Shown piece by piece: positions 1-6,927 of a stretch of 11,454 nt of DNA. A model generated the notes under the pieces. The model ran no database searches, was not told where the DNA came from, and was given only the letters and a program-made list of their open reading frames with translations. Origin of the DNA: a gamma proteobacterium symbiont of Bathyaustriella thionipta (GTDB lineage Bacteria; Pseudomonadota; Gammaproteobacteria; Chromatiales; Chromatiaceae); assembly GCA_025656895.1 (NCBI GenBank), contig JAHXHF010000295.1, positions 1 to 11,454 on the forward strand, given 5' to 3'. Position 1 is the stretch's first letter; every line of letters begins with the position of its first letter. The translations under genes were made by a program, and so were the position numbers.

Positions 1-170
1 CCAGTCTGCTGACCGAATGGGTCAAAGGCAAAACGCTGGACGAAGCGCTGGAAATCAAAAACAGCCAGATCGCCGAAGAACTGGAACTGCCACCGGTCAA
101 GGTACATTGCTCGGTACTGGCGGAAGATGCCATCAAGGCGGCCATTGAGGATTATAAGGGCAAGCATTGA
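1..170 (+). CDS. iscU: Fe-S cluster scaffold IscU (3' end only)
   Basis: This is the last 55 codons of the scaffold protein on which IscS-derived sulfur and iron are assembled into [2Fe-2S] clusters. The reading frame opens at position 3 and ends with TGA at 168-170. The diagnostic LPPVK motif, which is the docking site for the chaperone HscA, lies at 87-101. The third conserved cluster-ligand cysteine (C106 in E. coli numbering) is the TGC at 108-110, in the context KVHCSVLAEDAIKAAI. The N-terminal part with the other two cysteines is outside the window. The isc genes downstream in the usual order support the call. There is nothing unusual in the visible part. Confidence 0.97.
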   Translation, partial: SLLTEWVKGKTLDEALEIKNSQIAEELELPPVKVHCSVLAEDAIKAAIEDYKGKH

Positions 171-176
171 GTGAGA

Positions 177-197
177 ACCTCAAATTCTGTTTGAGGT
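177..197 (+). promoter_or_regulatory. Hairpin in the iscU-iscA gap
   Basis: ACCTCAAA (177-184) and TTTGAGGT (190-197) form a perfect 8-bp stem with a 5-nt loop, 7 nt after the iscU stop. No T-run follows, so it does not look like a full intrinsic terminator. A second possible pairing lies downstream: AACAGCC (204-210) with GGCTGTT (229-235). Inferred roles are transcript stabilisation, partial attenuation or a binding site; the sequence does not decide among these. It does not fit the IscR site consensus as I know it. Confidence 0.4.
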
Positions 198-253
198 CAA
201 ACTAACAGCCGTCGTAAAATAGACAACAGGCTGTTGTTATACTGGAGTTGAAT

Positions 254-577
254 ATGGCCGTAACATTGACACAGGCCGCTGCTGATCGGGTAGAACAGTT
301 CCTTAGCAATCGCGGCAAGGGCATCGGTATTAAACTGGGTGTGAAAACCACCGGTTGTTCCGGCATGGCTTATGTTGTTGAATTTGCCGATCAGCTGGAA
401 GAAGGTGATGTGGTATTTGAAGATCATGGCGTCAAATTAATTGTGGATGCCAAAAGCCTGGTGTACCTGGATGGCACCGAGCTGGATTTTGCCAAAGAAG
501 GCCTGAATGAAGGCTTTAAATTTAATAATCCCAATGCCAAAGCCGAATGTGGTTGCGGCGAAAGCTTTACCGTTTAA
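254..577 (+). CDS. iscA: A-type Fe-S carrier IscA
   Basis: This is an A-type carrier that binds iron or Fe-S clusters and passes them to target proteins. It is 107 aa, the same length as E. coli IscA. The three conserved cysteines are visible: C35 in TTGCSGMAY, and C99 and C101 in the C-terminal ECGCGESF. The ATG at 254 is preferred over an in-frame TTG at 248 because GGAG at 244-247 sits about 6 nt before the ATG but abuts the TTG. It follows iscU after an 83-nt gap containing a hairpin and is followed by hscB after 28 nt. The assignment to IscA rather than ErpA or SufA rests on its position in the isc operon and its length. Confidence 0.96.
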   Translation: MAVTLTQAAADRVEQFLSNRGKGIGIKLGVKTTGCSGMAYVVEFADQLEEGDVVFEDHGVKLIVDAKSLVYLDGTELDFAKEGLNEGFKFNNPNAKAECGCGESFTV

Positions 578-605
578 ACGTACCCCGTTTATAGCAGTTT
601 CCGGC

Positions 606-1151
606 ATGTTGGATTTTTCCCAGAACTATTTTGAAATGTTGAGCCTGCCGCTCAGCTATGATGTGGATTTGAACCGGCTTGCGCAGCATTATCGTAATTT
701 GCAGCGAGTGGTGCATCCGGACCGCTTTGCCAGTGCCAGTGAACAGGAAAAACGTCTGTCAATGCAGGCAGTTACCCTGTTGAACGAAGCTTATAGCGTA
801 TTAAAAGATCCCCTGAAAAGAGCTTTTTACCTGTTGCAGCTAAAGGGTATACATAGCGGGGCTGAGCATAAAACAAGCGGGGATGCGGCTTTTCTGATGC
901 AGCAAATGGAGCTGCGGGAGAAACTGGAAAGCATCCATGATACGCCCGATGCATGGGCCGATTTATCATCACTGATGAATGAAATTGAGTCATTGTTTGC
1001 GGCTTTATCCGATGAGTTCAAGGCCTTAATGGCGGAGCCTGATGAAGAGAAATTACAGCAGGCTGAACAAGTGGTTTTAAAAATGCAATTTGTTGACAAG
1101 CTGCGGCACGAAGCCGAAGAAACAGAAGCAAAACTTGAAAATAATCGGTAG
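606..1151 (+). CDS. hscB: J-domain co-chaperone HscB
   Basis: HscB is the J-type co-chaperone that delivers IscU to HscA and stimulates the HscA ATPase during transfer of the cluster. The protein is 181 aa, close to the 171 aa of E. coli HscB. The N-terminal J domain starts NYFEMLSLP and carries the HPD motif at residues 37-39 (VVHPDRF). The C-terminal part from about residue 90 is charged and helical, as expected for the three-helix IscU-binding domain. ATG 606 is chosen because LDFSQNYFEMLSLP is the family's usual N-terminus; an in-frame extension upstream overlaps iscA and has no family character. No good ribosome binding site is seen before 606, so translation may be coupled to iscA. hscA starts 9 nt after the stop. 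Confidence 0.95.
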   Translation: MLDFSQNYFEMLSLPLSYDVDLNRLAQHYRNLQRVVHPDRFASASEQEKRLSMQAVTLLNEAYSVLKDPLKRAFYLLQLKGIHSGAEHKTSGDAAFLMQQMELREKLESIHDTPDAWADLSSLMNEIESLFAALSDEFKALMAEPDEEKLQQAEQVVLKMQFVDKLRHEAEETEAKLENNR

Positions 1152-1160
1152 GTAGCATAA

Positions 1161-3035
1161 ATGGCATTGTTGCAAATTTCAGAACCGGGAGCCTCCTCTG
1201 CTCCGCACCAGCATCGTCTGGCGATCGGTATCGACCTGGGAACCACCCACTCGCTGGTGGCCAGCGTGCGCTCGGGTCGGGCTGAAATTCTGCTGGATGA
1301 ATCGGGCCGGGCCATGCTGCCATCAGTAGTTCAATACAGCGACAACAACATAGTGGTGGGGCAGGCCGCTCTGGATGCCGCAACCGAAGACCCGCTTAAC
1401 AGTATTCAATCCGTAAAACGTCTGATGGGCCGGGCCAGTGATGAACTGAAAACACTGAGTGGCCGCCTGCCTTATCAGATGAGTGAAGCCGAGGCTGGTG
1501 TGCCGCTTATTCATACCGCAGCGGGTGAAGTCAGTGCGATACAGGTATCCGCCGAAATCCTTAAACAGCTGCGTTTGCGGGCCGAAGACACACTCGGAGG
1601 GGAGCTGCTGGGGGCTGTTATTACCGTCCCCGCCTATTTTGATGATGCCCAGCGTCAGGCCACCAAAGATGCCGCCCGTCTGGCAGGCATTAAAATATTG
1701 CGGCTGTTGAATGAGCCGACCGCAGCGGCAGTTGCTTATGGGCTGGATCATGATGCGGAAGGTATCCATGCCATCTATGATCTGGGTGGCGGTACTTTTG
1801 ATATTTCCATTCTGCGCCTGCAACGGGGCGTCTTTGAAGTCATGGCAACCGGTGGCGACAGCGCTTTGGGGGGCGATGACCTTGATCGGGCCATAGCCGC
1901 CTGGATTGTGCAGCAAATGCAACGCACAAGCGCACTGGATGCGGTTACCGAGCGTCATTTAACACAGGCTGCACGGCAGGCAAAAGAGGCGCTGAGTACA
2001 CAAGTTGAAGTCGAAATAAGTATTCATCTGCCGGCGGGTGAGTCCTGGCGGGGCACACTGGATCAGCCGACCCTGCGCAGCCTGATCGAACCCTTGATTC
2101 GTAAAACATTATCCAGTTGCCGGCGTACTGTGCGTGACGCGGGCATTCGCATTGATGATATTCATGACGTGGTGATGGTGGGTGGTTCAACTCGCAGCCC
2201 CGATGTACGTGAATGGGTGGGGGAGTTTTTCAAAACCGAGCCACTGGTCAGTATTGACCCGGACCAGGTGGTGGCCATAGGCGCAGCCATACAGGCGGAT
2301 ATTCTGGTGGGGAACAAGCCGGATAGCGATATGCTGTTGCTGGACGTAACGCCTTTATCTTTGGGGCTGGAAACCATGGGCGGTCTGGTTGAGCGTATCA
2401 TTCCCCGCAATACCACCATTCCGGTCGCCCGGGCGCAACAATTCACTACTTACAAAGATGGTCAAACCGGCCTGTCGCTACAGGTTGTGCAGGGAGAGCG
2501 CGACCTGGTTTCGGATTGTCGTTCGCTGGCACGTTTTTCCCTCAAAGGTTTCCCCGCCATGGTGGCGGGTGCGGCGCGTATCCAGGTGAAATTTGAAGTA
2601 GACGCGGATGGCCTGCTGCATGTCAGTGCGGAAGAGCTGGCCAGCGGTGTATCGGCCAGTATTGAAGTGAAACCATCTTATGGTCTGGGTGATGGTGAAA
2701 TTGAGCGTATGCTGCGAGACTCGATTGATCACGCGGGTGAAGATATGCAGGCTCGCAAGCTGCGTGGACAGCAGGTGGAAGCTGACCGCGTTATTGAAGC
2801 ACTGCAGGCCGCATTAAAAGCGGATGCGGATCAACTCCTGAACCCGCAAGAGCTGGAATTGTTGCAAAAGGAACTGCAAAATCTGCTTGAAGTCAGGGCT
2901 AACGGGGATGCGGAAGCGATACAGGCTGCCAGCAAACAACTTGAAAAGGCCGCCGGCTTTTATGTGCAACGGCGTATGGACAATAGTGTGCGCAAAGCCA
3001 TGGCGGGCCACAAACTGGATGAATTTGAGAACTGA
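1161..3035 (+). CDS. hscA: Hsp70-type chaperone HscA for Fe-S transfer
   Basis: HscA (Hsc66) is a specialised Hsp70 that binds the LPPVK motif of IscU and, with HscB, promotes release of the cluster to acceptors. The protein is 624 aa (E. coli 616). The ATPase domain shows phosphate loop 1 DLGTTHS at residues 25-31, phosphate loop 2 DLGGGTFD at 207-214 and the adenosine motif VGGSTR beginning near 340. The interdomain linker and start of the substrate domain, DVTPLSLG, is at about 395-402. The C-terminal region from about 505 is the helical lid. AGGTAG at 1150-1155 is a plausible ribosome binding site for ATG 1161. It lies between hscB and fdx, which separates it from DnaK. Confidence 0.97.
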   Translation: MALLQISEPGASSAPHQHRLAIGIDLGTTHSLVASVRSGRAEILLDESGRAMLPSVVQYSDNNIVVGQAALDAATEDPLNSIQSVKRLMGRASDELKTLSGRLPYQMSEAEAGVPLIHTAAGEVSAIQVSAEILKQLRLRAEDTLGGELLGAVITVPAYFDDAQRQATKDAARLAGIKILRLLNEPTAAAVAYGLDHDAEGIHAIYDLGGGTFDISILRLQRGVFEVMATGGDSALGGDDLDRAIAAWIVQQMQRTSALDAVTERHLTQAARQAKEALSTQVEVEISIHLPAGESWRGTLDQPTLRSLIEPLIRKTLSSCRRTVRDAGIRIDDIHDVVMVGGSTRSPDVREWVGEFFKTEPLVSIDPDQVVAIGAAIQADILVGNKPDSDMLLLDVTPLSLGLETMGGLVERIIPRNTTIPVARAQQFTTYKDGQTGLSLQVVQGERDLVSDCRSLARFSLKGFPAMVAGAARIQVKFEVDADGLLHVSAEELASGVSASIEVKPSYGLGDGEIERMLRDSIDHAGEDMQARKLRGQQVEADRVIEALQAALKADADQLLNPQELELLQKELQNLLEVRANGDAEAIQAASKQLEKAAGFYVQRRMDNSVRKAMAGHKLDEFEN

Positions 3036-3038
3036 AAT

Positions 3039-3377
3039 ATGCCACAAATTATATTTTTACCACACGAAGAAATCTGTCCGGAAGGGGCGGTTTTTGAAGC
3101 GGAAAAGGGCACCACGATTTGTGATGCCGCTCTCAGCCAGCATATTGAAATTGAACATGCCTGCGAAAAATCCTGCGCCTGTACCACCTGCCATGTCATT
3201 GTTCGTGAAGGCTTTGATTCATTGGCAGAAGCTGAAGAGAGCGAAGAAGATATGCTGGATAAAGCCTGGGGTCTGGAGCCCGAATCACGCCTCAGTTGTC
3301 AGGCTCAAGTGGGGGATGAAGATCTGGTTATTGAAATCCCCAAGTACACCATTAATATGGTTTCTGAAACCCACTGA
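3039..3377 (+). CDS. fdx: [2Fe-2S] ferredoxin of the isc operon
   Basis: This is an adrenodoxin-type [2Fe-2S] ferredoxin that supplies electrons during Fe-S assembly. It is 112 aa (E. coli 111). The cluster ligands are C42, C48, C51 and C87, in the contexts HACEKSCACTTCHV and RLSCQA; C46 is an additional cysteine often seen in this family. The acidic stretch at about residues 62-74 (EAEESEEDMLD) matches the partner-binding helix of vertebrate-type ferredoxins. ATG 3039 comes only 3 nt after the hscA stop, so translation is probably coupled. Confidence 0.97.
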   Translation: MPQIIFLPHEEICPEGAVFEAEKGTTICDAALSQHIEIEHACEKSCACTTCHVIVREGFDSLAEAEESEEDMLDKAWGLEPESRLSCQAQVGDEDLVIEIPKYTINMVSETH

Positions 3378-3394
3378 TTTACAAGGTCTGACTC

Positions 3395-3595
3395 ATGTCA
3401 TTAAAATGGACGGATAGCCTGGATATAGCGATAGAACTGGATGAAGCACATCCTGACATCGATCCACTCAAAATCAATTTTGTTGATCTTAGAAACTGGG
3501 TCTTGCAACTGACCGAGTTTGATGATGAACCGGAACATTCCGGCGAAAAAATTCTTGAGGCCATCCAGATGGCCTGGATAGAAGAACGCGATTGA
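3395..3595 (+). CDS. iscX: IscX, small acidic regulator of Fe-S assembly
   Basis: IscX is a small acidic protein that binds IscS and iron and tunes cluster assembly. The 66-aa length equals that of E. coli IscX. The start MSLKWTDSLDIAIEL, the middle FVDLRNWVLQL and the end ILEAIQMAWIEERD match the family pattern. ACAAGGT at 3381-3387 provides a ribosome binding site before ATG 3395. It is 17 nt after fdx and closes the usual isc set. Confidence 0.96.
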   Translation: MSLKWTDSLDIAIELDEAHPDIDPLKINFVDLRNWVLQLTEFDDEPEHSGEKILEAIQMAWIEERD

Positions 3596-3636
3596 GTCTG
3601 TTCTTTCTGCTTTAAAAATTTCTACAGGAAACCTCT

Positions 3637-4878
3637 ATGTCCCATTTGATTCGTGCTTTTGCCGGGCTACGCCCGACCGATGGTCGTGCCCATGATGTGG
3701 CCGCGCCTCCTTATGATGTGATGAGCGCTGCAGAAGCGCGAAGCATGGCGGCCGGCAAGCCCTGGAGTTTTTTGCATATTTCCCGGCCGGAGATTGATCT
3801 GCCGGAAGATACCGATCCTTATGCGGCAGAAGTGTATGCCAAAGCCGCCGAAAATATGCGCAACCTGCGTGCGCAAGCGGTGCTGCAACAGGATGACAAG
3901 GCTTGCTATTACATCTACCGCCTGACCATGGGCGAGCATGTGCAAACCGGACTGGTGGCTGCGGCCTCGGTAGAGGCTTATGATCAAAACCGGATTAAAA
4001 AGCATGAATTTACCCGCCCGAAAAAAGAAGATGACCGGGTGCGCCAGATTGACGCCATGAACTGCCAGACCGGCCCGGTCTTTCTGGTTTACCATGCGCA
4101 ACAGGAAGTGGATGCATTGTTGCAGGGCACTACGCAAAATCCGGCCGATGTGGATGTGCTGGCCGAAGATGGTGTGCGTCATGAACTGTGGGTCATGCGG
4201 GATGACGCCCCTATAGCCCGTCTGACCGAATTATTTGATGCCATGCCAGCCCTGTATGTGGCGGATGGTCATCATCGTTCCGCGGCGGCCTCACGCGTTG
4301 CTGCTGCACGCAAGGCCGCCAATCCTGATCATACGGGCGAGGAAGCCTATAATTATTTTCTAACGGTTATTTTTCCGCATGATCAGATGCAGATACTGGA
4401 TTACAACCGTGTGGTACGTGATCTGAATGGACTGGATGAACAAACTTTCCTGCAAGCTGTCGGGAAAAACTTTACGGTCAGTCCTTCTGCTGCGGCGGTA
4501 AAACCGGCCAAAGCAGCAGAATTCGGCCTGTATCTGAAGCATCAATGGTATCGACTGACACTAAAGCCGGATTTGATTCCGCAGCAAGATCCGGTGGCCC
4601 GGCTGGATGTCAGTTTGTTGGCACACAATCTGATTGAGCCGATTCTGGCTATAACTGATCAGCGTACTGATGAACGTATTGATTTTGTTGGTGGCATACG
4701 GGGTCTAGAAGGTCTGGAAAAGCGCGTGGATAGCGGTGAAATGGCATTGGCTTTTTCCCTGTTTCCAACCGCCATGACCGATCTGATGGCGGTTGCTGAC
4801 ATCAATGAAGTCATGCCGCCCAAATCCACCTGGTTTGAACCCAAACTGGCGGATGGTTTGGTAAGTCATCTACTCTAA
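3637..4878 (+). CDS. DUF1015 family protein, function unknown
   Basis: This 413-aa soluble protein has the hallmarks of the DUF1015 (COG4198) family, whose function is not established to my knowledge. The N-terminus RAFAGLRPTDGRAHDVAAPPYDV, the central VADGHHRSAAA with D210, H212, H213 and R214, and the C-terminal MPPKSTWFEPKLADGLV are the conserved blocks. The clustered Asp/His/Arg residues suggest an enzyme active site. There is no signal peptide or membrane segment. AGGAAA at 3627-3632 precedes ATG 3637. The gene is 41 nt after iscX on the same strand with no terminator in between, so it may be read through from the isc operon. That linkage is positional only and does not show a role in Fe-S metabolism. 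Confidence 0.9.
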   Translation: MSHLIRAFAGLRPTDGRAHDVAAPPYDVMSAAEARSMAAGKPWSFLHISRPEIDLPEDTDPYAAEVYAKAAENMRNLRAQAVLQQDDKACYYIYRLTMGEHVQTGLVAAASVEAYDQNRIKKHEFTRPKKEDDRVRQIDAMNCQTGPVFLVYHAQQEVDALLQGTTQNPADVDVLAEDGVRHELWVMRDDAPIARLTELFDAMPALYVADGHHRSAAASRVAAARKAANPDHTGEEAYNYFLTVIFPHDQMQILDYNRVVRDLNGLDEQTFLQAVGKNFTVSPSAAAVKPAKAAEFGLYLKHQWYRLTLKPDLIPQQDPVARLDVSLLAHNLIEPILAITDQRTDERIDFVGGIRGLEGLEKRVDSGEMALAFSLFPTAMTDLMAVADINEVMPPKSTWFEPKLADGLVSHLL

Positions 4879-4912
4879 GGCTTGATCTGCCGGGTCTGCG
4901 ACAGGCTTGTTG

Positions 4913-5176
4913 TTATAACTGGCAGCTATCTTCCTTGAAGGAACGGGTCGCGCACCAGGCCCATAGAGCCGCTATCACCCATAGAGCCGAGGCTACTGAC
5001 AAACTGCCCCAGCCCAATCCGCCGTGCAGTGCAGGGCCGCCCAGCAGACCCAGAATCAGGGCAGCGACTGCCGCCAGCCAGATAACCGATACCGGTGACG
5101 CACAGCTGGTATGACAAGCCAGCCGACAGACAATCAGTGGCGGGCAAAAAAATGTACTGAATACGCGCTTATGCAA
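4913..5176 (-). CDS. Putative small membrane protein with Cys-rich N-terminus
   Basis: This is an 87-aa ORF that I do not recognise. A TTG start at 5174-5176 follows AGGAAA (5187-5182 on the - strand) with a 5-nt gap, a good ribosome binding site. A promoter with correct spacing lies just upstream and would give a leader of roughly 20 nt. The N-terminus has four cysteines, C11, C17, C21 and C25, in a segment reading CPPLIVCRLACHTSC. Two hydrophobic stretches at about residues 29-46 and 57-76 would form a membrane hairpin, and further cysteines are at 75 and 85. It converges on the DUF1015 gene with a 34-nt gap. The unusual start codon and lack of a known family keep confidence moderate; it could be a chance ORF. 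Confidence 0.45.
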   Translation of the reverse strand: MHKRVFSTFFCPPLIVCRLACHTSCASPVSVIWLAAVAALILGLLGGPALHGGLGWGSLSVASALWVIAALWAWCATRSFKEDSCQL

Positions 5177-5204
5177 GGCCGTTTCCTGATAGGGACTTGC
5201 ATTA

Positions 5205-5236
5205 TTTATGCCCTAATAATTGATCTATGTCAATTA
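5205..5236 (-). promoter_or_regulatory. Sigma70-like promoter overlapping an FNR/Anr-like box
   Basis: Read on the - strand, TTGACATAGATCAA (5233-5220) is a close match to the FNR/Anr/Dnr consensus TTGAT-N4-ATCAA, 9 of 10 fixed positions. It sits in a 20-bp palindrome, TAATTGA-6-TCAATTA, at 5217-5236. The same bases supply a perfect -35 TTGACA (5233-5228), then 17 bp, then a -10-like CATAAA (5210-5205). Transcription would start near 5198, about 20 nt before the TTG of the small membrane ORF. Because the box overlaps the -35 rather than lying at -41.5 from this start, it may repress this promoter or activate a slightly different start. The palindrome also includes the stop codon of the NTF2-like gene. 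Confidence 0.5.
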
Positions 5237-5707
5237 AACCGGGTGTTTATGTATGAACTTCTGCAGATTACGATGGGCGCTATTGCGAACTTTGGTTTTT
5301 AGAACAGGTGTCCAGCCCAGTAATAGTCCGGCTGGCCCCAGTGCCATGCGGCTCCACAGCCAGAAATTGAAGTCATCCTGGTGAGAGATGATTTTTCCGT
5401 CCTGAAAGCGAAAGCTTGCCTCAATACGGTTGTGAACCGGGCGTTGGGTTTGAGAGAAGGTGTAACGGGCTTCCCAATGGGCTTTGCCGCTTTCATCATC
5501 GGCGTGAATATCGCTGTATTGCAGTGAAAAATCTCTGGCATTGGCGCATAACATACGCCACATTGCAGCGGCCTGGGCGCCCTGCAGGTCGGTAAAAACC
5601 GGATCGCTGAAGTGAATATCCGGGTGGTAACAGTCCAGCATGCCGGCGGCATCCCGTTTTTGAAAAGACTGGTAAAATCGCTCAATCAGTTTTTCATGAG
5701 TGTGCAT
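5234..5707 (-). CDS. NTF2/SnoaL-like family protein
   Basis: This is a 157-aa protein with the cone-shaped NTF2-like fold pattern (SnoaL-like, ketosteroid-isomerase related). Visible are the N-terminal helix HEKLIERFYQSFQKRDAAGMLDCYHPD, the segment IHFSDPVFTDLQG, and the strands ARYTFSQTQRPVHNRIEASFRFQDGKI followed by SHQDDFNFW. The C-terminal RMALGPAGLLLGWTPVLKTKVRNSA is, as I recall, typical of a bacterial subgroup annotated only as nuclear transport factor 2 family. Substrate and reaction are unknown. ATG 5705-5707 lies within the end of moeB (14-nt overlap), so the two are probably translationally coupled. No signal peptide is present. Confidence 0.85.
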   Translation of the reverse strand: MHTHEKLIERFYQSFQKRDAAGMLDCYHPDIHFSDPVFTDLQGAQAAAMWRMLCANARDFSLQYSDIHADDESGKAHWEARYTFSQTQRPVHNRIEASFRFQDGKIISHQDDFNFWLWSRMALGPAGLLLGWTPVLKTKVRNSAHRNLQKFIHKHPV

Positions 5708-6443
5708 GCGAACAGGCCTTGCAGTCAGGGTCTTTAAGAAATTTAAATTCCCGCCAGCTCATGTCCAGCGCGTTCAAAGTGAGCAGGCGTCCTTTCAGTG
5801 TAGACCCTGTAGCGGTAATGAGCTTGATGCATTCAAGGGCCTGCATGCTGCCCATGATGCCCACCAGTGGTGCGATAACGCCATTGTTGACACAGTTCTG
5901 GTTTTCTTCTCCCTCAGCGGGATACAGACACTGGTAGCAGGCGGAATCAGGCTCGTTGCTGAAAACACTGATTTGTCCTTCCCAGCGAATGGCCGCCGCG
6001 CTGACCAGCGGAGTGGCCTGCTCAACACAGGCCTGATTGAGCGCGAAGCGGCTGGCAAAGTTGTCCGTGCAGTCCAGCAGTACATCGGCATTAGCGGCAA
6101 GTTCTGACATCTTACTCAAGTGCATTTTCTGCTGGATTTGCACAATGCGGCATTCCGGATTCAGAGCCTGCAGGTGTTGTTGCGCCGAGACGGTTTTGTG
6201 TTTACCAATATCATGGCTGTTGTGCAGAATCTGGCGTTGCAGGTTGGAGAGATCAACCCGGTCAAAGTCACACAGGGTTAATTGCCCGATACCGGCAGCG
6301 GCCAGATACATAGCCGCCGGTGAGCCTAATCCACCCATACCGATAATGGCTACATGGCTGTTGTTGAGCTGCTGCTGCCCCTGTATATCCAGTTCCGGCA
6401 ACATGATCTGGCGGCTGTAACGACTAAGCTGTGCATCCTGCAT
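5694..6443 (-). CDS. moeB: MoeB/ThiF-type adenylyltransferase
   Basis: This is an E1-like enzyme that activates the C-terminal glycine of a sulfur-carrier protein (MoaD or ThiS) by adenylation. From ATG 6441-6443 it is 249 aa, the same as E. coli MoeB; a TTG six codons upstream is possible but has no ribosome binding site. The nucleotide-binding GMGGLG is at residues 35-40, followed by DFDRVDLSNLQRQ (the Asp and Arg that handle ATP). DCTDNFASR is at about 124-132. Zinc ligands are CYQC (C169, C172) and CKAC (C241, C244), and C184 corresponds to the family's conserved cysteine. There is no rhodanese domain. I recall moeB next to hemK/prmC in Pseudomonas, which supports MoeB, but ThiF or HesA-type function cannot be excluded. 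Confidence 0.9.
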   Translation of the reverse strand: MQDAQLSRYSRQIMLPELDIQGQQQLNNSHVAIIGMGGLGSPAAMYLAAAGIGQLTLCDFDRVDLSNLQRQILHNSHDIGKHKTVSAQQHLQALNPECRIVQIQQKMHLSKMSELAANADVLLDCTDNFASRFALNQACVEQATPLVSAAAIRWEGQISVFSNEPDSACYQCLYPAEGEENQNCVNNGVIAPLVGIMGSMQALECIKLITATGSTLKGRLLTLNALDMSWREFKFLKDPDCKACSHAHS

Positions 6444-6461
6444 ACGTGAGACAGGCCGCAA

Positions 6462-6872
6462 TCAGCGGTAATTGCGCCAATGTTCAGGGCGTTGATCACG
6501 GCAACCGTGTGAACCGCGCTCGTAATGCGAGATGAATATCTTTTGCGTACAGTTACTGTTGCCGCGCGGGCAACCCAGATTGCTGCGTTGTACTTCTTCG
6601 CTGTAATAGAAAAGCGAACGGCGAATGCGATGCAGCAAGCGATTGGACAGATGAAAACCGACTTCGCACAGACCTTCCTCGATCATTTGCAGGGTGACTT
6701 CGCGCAAATCATATTGTATGTGCAGAAACACTGCCGACTGAGCGTCAGTTTGCAAGATTCCCGGAATCTCAAGTAGCAGTGCTGCGGCAGAATGTGCCTG
6801 CTGCGGATCCGGGTGTGGCTCGGCAAATTCGATTTCGCGCTGCTTGATGTGCTCGGAGGCTGTTTTTTCCAT
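6462..6872 (-). CDS. Unknown 136-aa protein, HMA-like fold with Cys tail
   Basis: I do not recognise a named family. Residues about 30-76 read like a small beta-alpha-beta-beta-alpha-beta domain: LLLEIPGI, then VFLHIQYDLREVTLQMIEEGLCEVGFHL, where the ending resembles the last strand of heavy-metal-associated (HMA) domains. The HMA metal loop CxxC is absent. The C-terminal third is basic and has C101, C108 and C124 with several histidines (GCPRGNSNCTQ and HGCRDQRPEHWRNYR), which could bind a metal or cluster. It is soluble by inspection. It starts 55 nt after prmC and ends 18 nt before moeB, so it is likely part of the same operon. The ORF and its codon pattern look real; the fold assignment is an inference. 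Confidence 0.75.
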   Translation of the reverse strand: MEKTASEHIKQREIEFAEPHPDPQQAHSAAALLLEIPGILQTDAQSAVFLHIQYDLREVTLQMIEEGLCEVGFHLSNRLLHRIRRSLFYYSEEVQRSNLGCPRGNSNCTQKIFISHYERGSHGCRDQRPEHWRNYR

Positions 6873-6927
6873 GCTTTAAGTATGCAAATAGATGAGGTTG
6901 AAATGCAAGTATTAGAAAGAATGTTTG

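Noticed and set aside
226..245. Similarity of ACAGGCTGTTGTTATACTGG to a stretch at 4901-4922
   Set aside because: The match needs two single-base gaps, has only two copies, and the second copy covers the end of a different gene; likely coincidence.
507..605. N-terminal extension of hscB by 33 codons
   Set aside because: It lies mostly inside iscA in another frame, begins at a non-ATG codon, and the family starts at the ATG at 606.
4879..4912. Shared terminator between the convergent DUF1015 and small membrane genes
   Set aside because: Only weak 5-bp pairings such as CTGCC with GGCAG across a long loop are present and there is no T-run on either strand.
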